64,000 bases of DNA from Magicicada septendecula (GCA_034769895.1 CM068373.1:284117379-284181378), one strand, 5' to 3'. Positions 10,428-25,890 are shown, counted from the stretch's first letter. Notes: generated by a model not told the origin, from the sequence alone. A program made the numbers and translations.

Positions 10428-11162
10428 CATAGTACAGTACACATATAAAAAATTCTCCCCTCCACCTTCAACTATAATGTTTAATAACAGAAAATTACCC
10501 CCACCCCGTTCACCTAACCTCTTCATTTATAGATATTTCATCTACGTTTCTACAGTGGATTATTATGAGCTTCTTATCAGGATACTTTATTTATAAAAAT
10601 TAAGTACTTTACTCTTGCTAATCATCAAATGTTTCAGGTAAACTACCCCTTTCTCTTAACCGATCTTCTCCAAAATCAAAAGACCTTCCGTCCTCTACAA
10701 TTCAGGAATGCATGCAAAAAAATATTTGATTCTGTTTGAATGTGCGGCAGTTATCGTTCGTCATGGAAACATTTCTCTTGTTACAACATAAAATGTTGCA
10801 GGTAAACTACTCCTTTCCCTTAACCGATCTTCACCAAAATCAACAGACCTTGAGTTCTCTACAACTCAGGAAAGTGTGCAAAAATTATTAGATTCTCTTT
10901 GAATTTTCGGCAGTTACCATTCGTCATAAAAAAATTACCCTTTTTAAAACATAAAACGTTGCTGATAAACTACCCATTTCCCTTAACCGATCTTCAACAA
11001 CATCAGCAGACCTCGAGTTCTCTTTAGTTCAAAAAGGTATGCAAAAACGTAGTAGATTGTGTTTAAATTTATGGCAGTTATCGTTCGTAATATAAAAATA
11101 TCCGTATGGAGAACCATACATGACTTCCATATTCTAAGATTTATATTTAAATCATTTTCGAA
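10428..11162. repeat. Sequence unique to unit 3: spacer plus three extra subrepeats
   Basis: A C-rich spacer (CTCCCCTCCACC, ACCCCCACCCCG) at about 10455-10515 occurs nowhere else in the window. Subrepeats follow with anchors at 10660, 10824 and 10987 (spacing 164 and 163), then a third GTATGG hairpin at 11104. With 10203-10427 this makes a ~960-bp period present once more here than in other units. Confidence 0.85.
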
Positions 11163-11404
11163 ATGAAATATTACCATAGAAACTACTTCTTTCTACTTAC
11201 TGCTTCAGCCTTAACCACAGTACTGTGGTCACTAACGTATACCACCTCACGTTATTGCACTCGATTTTCACTGATGATGTAAGTCGATGGCATTGCTGAA
11301 ATGTCTTGTTTTGTAGAAAACATTGGACTATGGCCAAATATCCCGGGAAGGAATTTTAACAAAAACTACTTCTTTGTTGCCGATAAAGTTGTACACATAT
11401 ATAT
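11163..11404 (+). pseudogene. MKY remnant, second copy in unit 3
   Basis: Y-type sequence (TTACCATAG, CTTACTGC, ACTAACG) with TAA at 11280-11282. It directly precedes the hAT-like segment, as in all other units. The flank is TTAAATCATTTTCG. Confidence 0.5.
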
Positions 11405-12343
11405 CAGTGGCGAAGTTACATGGAGGCAATTGAGGCAATGCCTACCCTAAAAATTCTGTAGAATAAAAATTATAAATACGTATGAACTACATAACGTAAA
11501 GATTATACATTGTTACTGCGACTGTCCAATTTATTAAAACAAAACGTGCTTTATTGAGCGACCGCTAGATGGTGACAGGTGAGATTCGGCATAGTTCGTT
11601 TAAAGCGAATGAGGCAACCTGAACTTGCCTCAGCGTTTTTTGTATACATCGTATGTAAGCAATGGAGTGGTGTGATAGGGAAGTGAAGGGAGGGGGGATT
11701 GTCCCGCGCTGTACACATAGAGCGTTGAGGCATGCCTCACTTCTGTGGTCCAAACAGTTAAGTTAAAGCGCCTGTGTTGTTTCTAAGTGTTTATTTTATG
11801 CGGTTATTAAAAGTGTCACTGTTATTCCGCTGAACTAACAGATGATCAAGATTGTTATTTGTAACATTAAACATATATATTGAAACTAATCAAGTTTAAA
11901 AATTTGAAGTTCAATCAGTTGTATTATTGTGTATGACTAATACAAGGATTGTTCAATAGAAACACGTATAGAGCTGTAAAGCATTTTTTATTCAACGATT
12001 TTAAAAGAAGTCTCCAATAACATTAAGACATGAGTTCCACTGTTGCGCTAACCTGTAGATTCCCTGCTAGTAAAATTCTGACGGATGTTTGTGGAACCAT
12101 TCGGTTACAGCAAACTCTACCTCAGCGTCCGATTTGAACCACCGTCCTTTTAGTGATTCCTTAAAAAAATTTAAGATAAGATTTTTGCCTACCCATTATT
12201 TAACTACTAGCTTCGCCAGTAAGCAAATTGATGTCCATTTTTTCGGCTTGCACGCGTTATGTTGGTGTCGGTTTCGGCACTTTCCATTTAAAAAGCGTGC
12301 AAATGTAAGAAAATAAACATGAGTGAGGCCAGAAATAACGTGA

Positions 12344-12498
<155 letters not shown>

Positions 12499-14784
12499 CT
12501 TACCTGCCTTTTTATTGCTGTATTAAATGAAAAATATTATATTACATTAAAATGAAAAAATTATAATTTTATTGCCTGGCAACAAAATTATTTTATTTTT
12601 AACAATTACCATTGTTTCAAAAAGTTTAAATAAATTTTCAAGTACTTTACTCTTGTTAAAACGTAAAAGGTTGCTGGTAAACTACCCCTTCCCCTTAACC
12701 GATCTTCACCAAAATCGAAAGTCCTTCAGATCTCTACATTTCAGGGACGTATGCAAAAAATTATTTGATTCTGTTTGAATTTGCGGCTGTTATCGTTTGC
12801 CATAAAAAATACGCTTGATAAAAAAACGTTGCCGGTAAACTACCCCTTTCCCTCAACCGATCTTCACCAAAAACAATAGGTCTTGAGAACTCTACAATTT
12901 AGGGCTGTATACGAAACATTATTTGATTCTGTTTGAATTTGCGGCTGTTATCGTTTGCCAAAAAAAAAAAATTCCCTTGATAAAAAAAAACCGTTGCAGG
13001 TAAACTGCCCCTTTCCCTCAACCGATCTTCACCAAAAACAATAGGTCGTGAGTACTCTACAAATCAGGGCTGTATGCAAAAAATTATTTGATTCTGTTTG
13101 AATTTGCGCAAATTATCGTTTATCATAGAAAAAAAAATCTACACACAGACAGACAGACACACAGACACTTTTCGGAAAACGACTTTTTTTCATGTTTTGA
13201 GTGTAGTACAACCAGAATCTGCAATAATCTCGAACACGATTTTTTTTGCCATCACCATACTTCCATTCCTTAAGGAATATGGAAGTAAAATTACCCTTGT
13301 TAAAACATAAAATATTGCAGGTAAACTACCCATTTCCCTTAACCGATCTTCACCAAAACCAACAGGTCTTGAGAACTCTACATTCCAGGGCTGTATGCAA
13401 AATATTATATGATTGTTTGAATTTGCGGCTGTTATCGTTTGCCATATAAAATACCCTTGATAAAACAAAAAACGTGGCACGTAAAGTACCCCTTTCCCTT
13501 AACCGATCTTCACCAAAAACAATAGGTCTTTAGCACTCAACAAATCAGGGGTCTATGCAAAAACTTATTTGATTCTGTTTGAATTTGCGGCTCTTATCGT
13601 TTGCCATAGAAAATAGCCTTTTAAAACATAAAACGTTGCAGGTAAACTACCCCTTTCCCTTAACCGATCTTCACCAACACCAATAGGTATTGAGAACTCT
13701 ACAATACAGGGCTGTATGCAAAACATCATTTGATTCTGTTTGAATTTGCGGCTGTTATCGTTTACCATAGAAAAATATCGGTATGGAGAACCATACATGA
13801 CTTCCATGTTCTAATGTTTATATTTAAAATCATTTACTTGAATTCGGTTCGATAATTTCTAACAAGTTATGTGTGTTCCTTGTAAATCGTGTTTTATGTT
13901 TGACAAATTGAAGGATGTTTCATGTATGATTTTCTTTTCAGGATACTTTATTTATCAGAATTAAGTACTTCACTGTTGTTAAAACGTAAACCGTTGCAGG
14001 TAAACTACCCCTCTCCCTTAACCGATCTTCACCAAAATCAATAGGCCTTGAGTCCTATACAACTCGGGTGCATATGCAAAAATTATTTGGTTCTGTTTGA
14101 ATTTTCGACAGTTATCGTTCGCCATAGAAAAAATTCTACATACAGACACACACAGACTCTTTTCGGAAAATGACTTTTCTTCATGTTTTGAGGGTAGTAC
14201 AATCAGAATCAGCCTTCATCTCGAACATGATTTTTTCGCAATCACCATACTTCCATTTCCTTACGAAACACGGAAGTAAAAAACAGGTTAAGACTAAACA
14301 ACATTGCTATCTTTAAACTGTTTGAAAAACGTGTGATAACATCCTGAAATCAATCCCAATAAAATAAACTAAAATAACACGATAAAAATAGGCGTTATTG
14401 AAACATTATTTAGAAGATACTTATTGACTGAATTGATTTTCCTATATTTCGTATATCAAACATATACGCAAACTGTATAATAAAACTGTTTGTATGTTTA
14501 AATATAAATTTATTCGATTCTGTTTGAATTTAAGGCAGTTATCGTTCATGAAAAAATTTCTCTTGTTACAACATAAAATTTTGCTAGTAAACTACCCCTT
14601 TCCCTTAACCAATCTTAACCAAAATCAACAGGCCTTCAGGTCTCTACAATATAGGGGTGTATGCAAAAACTTATTTGATTATGTTTGAATTTACGGCAGT
14701 TATCGTTCGTCATATAAAATATCGGTATGGAGAACCATACATGACTTCCATGTTCTAGGATTTATATTTAAAATCATATTCGAA

Positions 14785-15026
14785 ATGAAATATTTCCATC
14801 GAAACTACGTCTTTCTACTTATTGCTTCAGCATTAACCACAGTACTGTGGTCACTAATGTATACCACCTCACGTTATCGCACTCGATTTTCACTGATGAT
14901 GTAAGTCGATGGCATTGCTGAAATGTCTTGTTTTGTAGAAAACATTGGACTATGGCCAAATATCCCGGGAAGGAATTTTAACAAACACTACTTCTTTGTT
15001 GCCGATAACGTTGTACACATATATAT
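14785..15026 (+). pseudogene. MKY remnant, type C chimera (unit 4)
   Basis: The 5' part has all six F-copy bases of unit 3 copy 1 (TTTCCATCG, TACGTC, CTTATTGC, CAGCATTAACC, ACTAATG). From ACGTTATCGC on it has the Y-copy bases, including TAA at 14902-14904. The switch lies within TATACCACCTCACGTT. Confidence 0.55.
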
Positions 15027-15965
15027 CAGTGGCGAAGTTACATGGAGGCAATTGAGGCAATGCCTACCCTAAAAATTCTGTAGAATAAAAATTATAAATA
15101 CGTATGAACTACATAACGTAAAGATTATACATTGTTACTGCGACTGTCCAATTTATTAAAACGAAACGTGCTTTATTGAGCGACCGCTAGATGGTGACAG
15201 GTGAGATTCGGCATAGTTCGTTTAAAGCGAATGAGGCAACCTGAACTTGCCTCAGCGTTTTTTGTATACATCGTATGTAAGCAATGGAGTGGTGTGATAG
15301 GGAAGTGAAGGGAGGGGGGATTGTCCCGCGCTGTACACATAGAGCGTTGAGGCATGCCTCACTTCTGTGGTCCAAACAGTTAAGTTAAAGCGCCTGTGTT
15401 GTTTCTAAGTGTTTATTTTATGCGGTTATTAAAAGTGTCACTGTTATTCCGCTGAACTAACAGATGATCAAGATTGTTATTTGTAACATTAAACATATAT
15501 ATTGAAACTAATCAAGTTTAAAAATTTGAAGTTCAATCAGTTGTATTATTGTGTATGACTAATACAAGGATTGTTCAATAGAAACACGTATAGAGCTGTA
15601 AAGCATTTTTTATTCAACGATTTTAAAAGAAGTCTCCAATAACATTAAGACATGAGTTCCACTGTTGCGCTAACCTGTAGATTCCCTGCTAGTAAAATTC
15701 TGACGGATGTTTGTGGAACCATTCGGTTACAGCAAACTCTACCTCAGCGTCCGATTTGAACCACCGTCCTTTTAGTGATTCCTTAAAAAAATTTAAGATA
15801 AGATTTTTGCCTACCCATTATTTAACTACTAGCTTCGCCAGTAAGCAAATTGATGTCCATTTTTTCGGCTTGCACGCGTTATGTTGGTGTCGGTTTCGGC
15901 ACTTTCCATTTAAAAAGCGTGCAAATGTAAGAAAATAAACATGAGTGAGGCCAGAAATAACGTGA

Positions 15966-16132
<167 letters not shown>

Positions 16133-18418
16133 CTTACCTGCCTTTTTATTGCTGTATTAAATGAAAAATATTATATTACATTAAAATGAAAAAATTATAA
16201 TTTTATTGCCTGGCAACAAAATTATTTTATTTTTAACAATTACCATTGTTTCAAAAAGTTTAAATAAATTTTCAAGTACTTTACTCTTGTTAAAACGTAA
16301 AAGGTTGCTGGTAAACTACCCCTTCCCCTTAACCGATCTTCACCAAAATCGAAAGTCCTTCAGATCTCTACATTTCAGGGACGTATGCAAAAAATTATTT
16401 GATTCTGTTTGAATTTGCGGCTGTTATCGTTTGCCATAAAAAATACGCTTGATAAAAAAACGTTGCCGGTAAACTACCCCTTTCCCTCAACCGATCTTCA
16501 CCAAAAACAATAGGTCTTGAGAACTCTACAATTTAGGGCTGTATACGAAACATTATTTGATTCTGTTTGAATTTGCGGCTGTTATCGTTTGCCAAAAAAA
16601 AAAAATTCCCTTGATAAAAAAAAACCGTTGCAGGTAAACTGCCCCTTTCCCTCAACCGATCTTCACCAAAAACAATAGGTCGTGAGTACTCTACAAATCA
16701 GGGCTGTATGCAAAAAATTATTTGATTCTGTTTGAATTTGCGCAAATTATCGTTTATCATAGAAAAAAAAATCTACACACAGACAGACAGACACACAGAC
16801 ACTTTTCGGAAAACGACTTTTTTTCATGTTTTGAGTGTAGTACAACCAGAATCTGCAATAATCTCGAACACGATTTTTTTTGCCATCACCATACTTCCAT
16901 TCCTTAAGGAATATGGAAGTAAAATTACCCTTGTTAAAACATAAAATATTGCAGGTAAACTACCCATTTCCCTTAACCGATCTTCACCAAAACCAACAGG
17001 TCTTGAGAACTCTACATTCCAGGGCTGTATGCAAAATATTATATGATTGTTTGAATTTGCGGCTGTTATCGTTTGCCATATAAAATACCCTTGATAAAAC
17101 AAAAAACGTGGCACGTAAAGTACCCCTTTCCCTTAACCGATCTTCACCAAAAACAATAGGTCTTTAGCACTCAACAAATCAGGGGTCTATGCAAAAACTT
17201 ATTTGATTCTGTTTGAATTTGCGGCTCTTATCGTTTGCCATAGAAAATAGCCTTTTAAAACATAAAACGTTGCAGGTAAACTACCCCTTTCCCTTAACCG
17301 ATCTTCACCAACACCAATAGGTATTGAGAACTCTACAATACAGGGCTGTATGCAAAACATCATTTGATTCTGTTTGAATTTGCGGCTGTTATCGTTTACC
17401 ATAGAAAAATATCGGTATGGAGAACCATACATGACTTCCATGTTCTAATGTTTATATTTAAAATCATTTACTTGAATTCGGTTCGATAATTTCTAACAAG
17501 TTATGTGTGTTCCTTGTAAATCGTGTTTTATGTTTGACAAATTGAAGGATGTTTCATGTATGATTTTCTTTTCAGGATACTTTATTTATCAGAATTAAGT
17601 ACTTCACTGTTGTTAAAACGTAAACCGTTGCAGGTAAACTACCCCTCTCCCTTAACCGATCTTCACCAAAATCAATAGGCCTTGAGTCCTATACAACTCG
17701 GGTGCATATGCAAAAATTATTTGGTTCTGTTTGAATTTTCGACAGTTATCGTTCGCCATAGAAAAAATTCTACATACAGACACACACAGACTCTTTTCGG
17801 AAAATGACTTTTCTTCATGTTTTGAGGGTAGTACAATCAGAATCAGCCTTCATCTCGAACATGATTTTTTCGCAATCACCATACTTCCATTTCCTTACGA
17901 AACACGGAAGTAAAAAACAGGTTAAGACTAAACAACATTGCTATCTTTAAACTGTTTGAAAAACGTGTGATAACATCCTGAAATCAATCCCAATAAAATA
18001 AACTAAAATAACACGATAAAAATAGGCGTTATTGAAACATTATTTAGAAGATACTTATTGACTGAATTGATTTTCCTATATTTCGTATATCAAACATATA
18101 CGCAAACTGTATAATAAAACTGTTTGTATGTTTAAATATAAATTTATTCGATTCTGTTTGAATTTAAGGCAGTTATCGTTCATAAAAAAATTTCTCTTGT
18201 TACAACATAAAATTTTGCTAGTAAACTACCCCTTTCCCTTAACCAATCTTAACCAAAATCAACAGGCCTTCAGGTCTCTACAATATAGGGGTGTATGCAA
18301 AAACTTATTTGATTATGTTTGAATTTACGGCAGTTATCGTTCGTCATATAAAATATCGGTATGGAGAACCATACATGACTTCCATGTTCTAGGATTTATA
18401 TTTAAAATCATATTCGAA

Positions 18419-18660
18419 ATGAAATATTTCCATCGAAACTACGTCTTTCTACTTATTGCTTCAGCATTAACCACAGTACTGTGGTCACTAATGTATACCA
18501 CCTCACGTTATCGCACTCGATTTTCACTGATGATGTAAGTCGATGGCATTGCTGAAATGTCTTGTTTTGTAGAAAACATTGGACTATGGCCAAATATCCC
18601 GGGAAGGAATTTTAACAAACACTACTTCTTTGTTGCCGATAACGTTGTACACATATATAT
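18419..18660 (+). pseudogene. MKY remnant, type C chimera (unit 5)
   Basis: Same join as unit 4; TAA at 18536-18538. Confidence 0.55.
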
Positions 18661-19599
18661 CAGTGGCGAAGTTACATGGAGGCAATTGAGGCAATGCCTA
18701 CCCTAAAAATTCTGTAGAATAAAAATTATAAATACGTATGAACTACATAACGTAAAGATTATACATTGTTACTGCGACTGTCCAATTTATTAAAACGAAA
18801 CGTGCTTTATTGAGCGACCGCTAGATGGTGACAGGTGAGATTCGGCATAGTTCGTTTAAAGCGAATGAGGCAACCTGAACTTGCCTCAGCGTTTTTTGTA
18901 TACATCGTATGTAAGCAATGGAGTGGTGTGATAGGGAAGTGAAGGGAGGGGGGATTGTCCCGCGCTGTACACATAGAGCGTTGAGGCATGCCTCACTTCT
19001 GTGGTCCAAACAGTTAAGTTAAAGCGCCTGTGTTGTTTCTAAGTGTTTATTTTATGCGGTTATTAAAAGTGTCACTGTTATTCCGCTGAACTAACAGATG
19101 ATCAAGATTGTTATTTGTAACATTAAACATATATATTGAAACTAATCAAGTTTAAAAATTTGAAGTTCAATCAGTTGTATTATTGTGTATGACTAATACA
19201 AGGATTGTTCAATAGAAACACGTATAGAGCTGTAAAGCATTTTTTATTCAACGATTTTAAAAGAAGTCTCCAATAACATTAAGACATGAGTTCCACTGTT
19301 GCGCTAACCTGTAGATTCCCTGCTAGTAAAATTCTGACGGATGTTTGTGGAACCATTCGGTTACAGCAAACTCTACCTCAGCGTCCGATTTGAACCACCG
19401 TCCTTTTAGTGATTCCTTAAAAAAATTTAAGATAAGATTTTTGCCTACCCATTATTTAACTACTAGCTTCGCCAGTAAGCAAATTGATGTCCATTTTTTC
19501 GGCTTGCACGCGTTATGTTGGTGTCGGTTTCGGCACTTTCCATTTAAAAAGCGTGCAAATGTAAGAAAATAAACATGAGTGAGGCCAGAAATAACGTGA

Positions 19600-19750
<151 letters not shown>

Positions 19751-22036
19751 CTTACCTGCCTTTTTATTGCTGTATTAAATGAAAAATATTATATTACATT
19801 AAAATGAAAAAATTATAATTTTATTGCCTGGCAACAAAATTATTTTATTTTTAACAATTACCATTGTTTCAAAAAGTTTAAATAAATTTTCAAGTACTTT
19901 ACTCTTGTTAAAACGTAAAAGGTTGCTGGTAAACTACCCCTTCCCCTTAACCGATCTTCACCAAAATCGAAAGTCCTTCAGATCTCTACATTTCAGGGAC
20001 GTATGCAAAAAATTATTTGATTCTGTTTGAATTTGCGGCTGTTATCGTTTGCCATAAAAAATACGCTTGATAAAAAAACGTTGCCGGTAAACTACCCCTT
20101 TCCCTCAACCGATCTTCACCAAAAACAATAGGTCTTGAGAACTCTACAATTTAGGGCTGTATACGAAACATTATTTGATTCTGTTTGAATTTGCGGCTGT
20201 TATCGTTTGCCAAAAAAAAAAAATTCCCTTGATAAAAAAAAACCGTTGCAGGTAAACTGCCCCTTTCCCTCAACCGATCTTCACCAAAAACAATAGGTCG
20301 TGAGTACTCTACAAATCAGGGCTGTATGCAAAAAATTATTTGATTCTGTTTGAATTTGCGCAAATTATCGTTTATCATAGAAAAAAAAATCTACACACAG
20401 ACAGACAGACACACAGACACTTTTCGGAAAACGACTTTTTTTCATGTTTTGAGTGTAGTACAACCAGAATCTGCAATAATCTCGAACACGATTTTTTTTG
20501 CCATCACCATACTTCCATTCCTTAAGGAATATGGAAGTAAAATTACCCTTGTTAAAACATAAAATATTGCAGGTAAACTACCCATTTCCCTTAACCGATC
20601 TTCACCAAAACCAACAGGTCTTGAGAACTCTACATTCCAGGGCTGTATGCAAAATATTATATGATTGTTTGAATTTGCGGCTGTTATCGTTTGCCATATA
20701 AAATACCCTTGATAAAACAAAAAACGTGGCACGTAAAGTACCCCTTTCCCTTAACCGATCTTCACCAAAAACAATAGGTCTTTAGCACTCAACAAATCAG
20801 GGGTCTATGCAAAAACTTATTTGATTCTGTTTGAATTTGCGGCTCTTATCGTTTGCCATAGAAAATAGCCTTTTAAAACATAAAACGTTGCAGGTAAACT
20901 ACCCCTTTCCCTTAACCGATCTTCACCAACACCAATAGGTATTGAGAACTCTACAATACAGGGCTGTATGCAAAACATCATTTGATTCTGTTTGAATTTG
21001 CGGCTGTTATCGTTTACCATAGAAAAATATCGGTATGGAGAACCATACATGACTTCCATGTTCTAATGTTTATATTTAAAATCATTTACTTGAATTCGGT
21101 TCGATAATTTCTAACAAGTTATGTGTGTTCCTTGTAAATCGTGTTTTATGTTTGACAAATTGAAGGATGTTTCATGTATGATTTTCTTTTCAGGATACTT
21201 TATTTATCAGAATTAAGTACTTCACTGTTGTTAAAACGTAAACCGTTGCAGGTAAACTACCCCTCTCCCTTAACCGATCTTCACCAAAATCAATAGGCCT
21301 TGAGTCCTATACAACTCGGGTGCATATGCAAAAATTATTTGGTTCTGTTTGAATTTTCGACAGTTATCGTTCGCCATAGAAAAAATTCTACATACAGACA
21401 CACACAGACTCTTTTCGGAAAATGACTTTTCTTCATGTTTTGAGGGTAGTACAATCAGAATCAGCCTTCATCTCGAACATGATTTTTTCGCAATCACCAT
21501 ACTTCCATTTCCTTACGAAACACGGAAGTAAAAAACAGGTTAAGACTAAACAACATTGCTATCTTTAAACTGTTTGAAAAACGTGTGATAACATCCTGAA
21601 ATCAATCCCAATAAAATAAACTAAAATAACACGATAAAAATAGGCGTTATTGAAACATTATTTAGAAGATACTTATTGACTGAATTGATTTTCCTATATT
21701 TCGTATATCAAACATATACGCAAACTGTATAATAAAACTGTTTGTATGTTTAAATATAAATTTATTCGATTCTGTTTGAATTTAAGGCAGTTATCGTTCA
21801 TAAAAAAATTTCTCTTGTTACAACATAAAATTTTGCTAGTAAACTACCCCTTTCCCTTAACCAATCTTAACCAAAATCAACAGGCCTTCAGGTCTCTACA
21901 ATATAGGGGTGTATGCAAAAACTTATTTGATTATGTTTGAATTTACGGCAGTTATCGTTCGTCATATAAAATATCGGTATGGAGAACCATACATGACTTC
22001 CATGTTCTAGGATTTATATTTAAAATCATATTCGAA

Positions 22037-22278
22037 ATGAAATATTTCCATCGAAACTACGTCTTTCTACTTATTGCTTCAGCATTAACCACAGTACTGT
22101 GGTCACTAATGTATACCACCTCACGTTATCGCACTCGATTTTCACTGATGATGTAAGTCGATGGCATTGCTGAAATGTCTTGTTTTGTAGAAAACATTGG
22201 ACTATGGCCAAATATCCCGGGAAGGAATTTTAACAAACACTACTTCTTTGTTGCCGATAACGTTGTACACATATATAT
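22037..22278 (+). pseudogene. MKY remnant, type C chimera (unit 6)
   Basis: Last unit with the F/Y join; TAA at 22154-22156. Confidence 0.55.
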
Positions 22279-23217
22279 CAGTGGCGAAGTTACATGGAGG
22301 CAATTGAGGCAATGCCTACCCTAAAAATTCTGTAGAATAAAAATTATAAATACGTATGAACTACATAACGTAAAGATTATACATTGTTACTGCGACTGTC
22401 CAATTTATTAAAACGAAACGTGCTTTATTGAGCGACCGCTAGATGGTGACAGGTGAGATTCGGCATAGTTCGTTTAAAGCGAATGAGGCAACCTGAACTT
22501 GCCTCAGCGTTTTTTGTATACATCGTATGTAAGCAATGGAGTGGTGTGATAGGGAAGTGAAGGGAGGGGGGATTGTCCCGCGCTGTACACATAGAGCGTT
22601 GAGGCATGCCTCACTTCTGTGGTCCAAACAGTTAAGTTAAAGCGCCTGTGTTGTTTCTAAGTGTTTATTTTATGCGGTTATTAAAAGTGTCACTGTTATT
22701 CCGCTGAACTAACAGATGATCAAGATTGTTATTTGTAACATTAAACATATATATAGAAACTAATCAAGTTTAAAAATTTGAAGTTCAATCAGTTGTATTA
22801 TTGTGTATGACTAATACAAGGATTGTTCAATAGAAACACGTATAGAGCTGTAAAGCATTTTTTATTCAACGATTTTAAAAGAAGTCTCCAATAACATTAA
22901 GACATGAGTTCCACTGTTGCGCTAACCTGTAGATTCCCTGCTAGTAAAATTCTGACGGATGTTTGTGGAACCATTCGGTTACAGCAAACTCTACCTCAGC
23001 GTCCGATTTGAACCACCGTCCTTTTAGTGATTCCTTAAAAAAATTTAAGATAAGATTTTTGCCTACCCATTATTTAACTACTAGCTTCGCCAGTAAGCAA
23101 ATTGATGTCCATTTTTTCGGCTTGCACGCGTTATGTTGGTGTCGGTTTCGGCACTTTCCATTTAAAAAGCGTGCAAATGTAAGAAAATAAACATGAGTGA
23201 GGCCAGAAATAACGTGA

Positions 23218-23362
<145 letters not shown>

Positions 23363-25648
23363 CTTACCTGCCTTTTTATTGCTGTATTAAATGATAAATA
23401 TTATATTACATTAAAATGAAAAAATTATAATTTTATTGCCTGGCAACAAAATTATTTTATTTTTAACAATTACCATTGTTTCAAAAAGTTTAAATAAATT
23501 TTCAAGTACTTTACTCTTGTTAAAACGTAAAAGGTTGCTGGTAAACTACCCCTTCCCCTTAACCGATCTTCACCAAAATCGAAAGTCCTTCAGATCTCTA
23601 CATTTCAGGGACGTATGCAAAAAATTATTTGATTCTGTTTGAATTTGCGGCTGTTATCGTTTGCCATAAAAAATACGCTTGATAAAAAAACGTTGCCGGT
23701 AAACTACCCCTTTCCCTCAACCGATCTTCACCAAAAACAATAGGTCTTGAGAACTCTACAATTTAGGGCTGTATACGAAACATTATTTGATTCTGTTTGA
23801 ATTTGCGGCTGTTATCGTTTGCCAAAAAAAAAAAAATTCCCTTGATAAAAAAAACCGTTGCAGGTAAACTGCCCCTTTCCCTCAACCGATCTTCACCAAA
23901 AACAATAGGTCGTGAGTACTCTACAAATCAGGGCTGTATGCAAAAAATTATTTGATTCTGTTTGAATTTGCGCAAATTATCGTTTATCATAGAAAAAAAA
24001 ATCTACACACAGACAGACAGACACACAGACACTTTTCGGAAAACGACTTTTTTTCATGTTTTGAGTGTAGTACAACCAGAATCTGCAATAATCTCGAACA
24101 CGATTTTTTTTGCCATCACCATACTTCCATTCCTTAAGGAATATGGAAGTAAAATTACCCTTGTTAAAAAATAAAATATTGCAGGTAAACTACCCATTTC
24201 CCTTAACCGATCTTCACCAAAACCAACAGGTCTTGAGAACTCTACATTCCAGGGCTGTATGCAAAATATTATATGATTGTTTGAATTTGCGGCTGTTATC
24301 GTTTGCCATATAAAATACCCTTGATAAAACAAAAAACGTGGCACGTAAAGTACCCCTTTCCCTTAACCGATCTTCACCAAAAACAATAGGTCTTTAGCAC
24401 TCAACAAATCAGGGGTCTATGCAAAAACTTATTTGATTCTGTTTGAATTTGCGGCTCTTATCGTTTGCCATAGAAAATAGCCTTTTAAAACATAAAACGT
24501 TGCAGGTAAACTACCCCTTTCCCTTAACCGATCTTCACCAACACCAATAGGTATTGAGAACTCTACAATACAGGGCTGTATGCAAAACATCATTTGATTC
24601 TGTTTGAATTTGCGGCTGTTATCGTTTACCATAGAAAAATATCGGTATGGAGAACCATACATGACTTCCATGTTCTAATGTTTATATTTAAAATCATTTA
24701 CTTGAATTCGGTTCGATAATTTCTAACAAGTTATGTGTGTTCCTTGTAAATCGTGTTTTATGTTTGACAAATTGAAGGATGTTTCATGTATGATTTTCTT
24801 TTCAGGATACTTTATTTATCAGAATTAAGTACTTCACTGTTGTTAAAACGTAAACCGTTGCAGGTAAACTACCCCTCTCCCTTAACCGATCTTCACCAAA
24901 ATCAATAGGCCTTGAGTCCTATACAACTCGGGTGCATATGCAAAAATTATTTGGTTCTGTTTGAATTTTCGACAGTTATCGTTCGCCATAGAAAAAATTC
25001 TACATACAGACACACACAGACTCTTTTCGGAAAATGACTTTTCTTCATGTTTTGAGGGTAGTACAATCAGAATCAGCCTTCATCTCGAACATGATTTTTT
25101 CGCAATCACCATACTTCCATTTCCTTACGAAACACGGAAGTAAAAAACAGGTTAAGACTAAACAACATTGCTATCTTTAAACTGTTTGAAAAACGTGTGA
25201 TAACATCCTGAAATCAATCCCAATAAAATAAACTAAAATAACACGATAAAAATAGGCGTTATTGAAACATTATTTAGAAGATACTTATTGACTGAATTGA
25301 TTTTCCTATATTTCGTATATCAAACATATACGCAAACTGTATAATAAAACTGTTTGTATGTTTAAATATAAATTTATTCGATTCTGTTTGAATTTAAGGC
25401 AGTTATCGTTCATGAAAAAATTTCTCTTGTTACAACATAAAATTTTGCTAGTAAACTACCCCTTTCCCTTAACCAATCTTAACCAAAATCAACAGGCCTT
25501 CAGGTCTCTACAATATAGGGGTGTATGCAAAAACTTATTTGATTATGTTTGAATTTACGGCAGTTATCGTTCGTCATATAAAATATCGGTATGGAGAACC
25601 ATACATGACTTCCATGTTCTAGGATTTATATTTAAAATCATATTCGAA

Positions 25649-25890
25649 ATGAAATATTACCATAGAAACTACTTCTTTCTACTTACTGCTTCAGCCTTAA
25701 CCACAGTACTGTGGTCACTAACGTATACCACCTCACGTTATCGCACTCGATTTTCACTGATGATGTAAGTCGATGGCATTGCTGAAATGTCTTGTTTTGT
25801 AGAAAACATTGGACTATGGCCAAATATCCCGGGAAGGAATTTTAACAAACACTACTTCTTTGTTGCCGATAACGTTGTACACATATATAT
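25649..25890 (+). pseudogene. MKY remnant, type B (unit 7)
   Basis: Matches unit 1; TAA at 25766-25768. The join to F-type flank lies in CATATTCGAAATGAAATAT. Confidence 0.5.
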
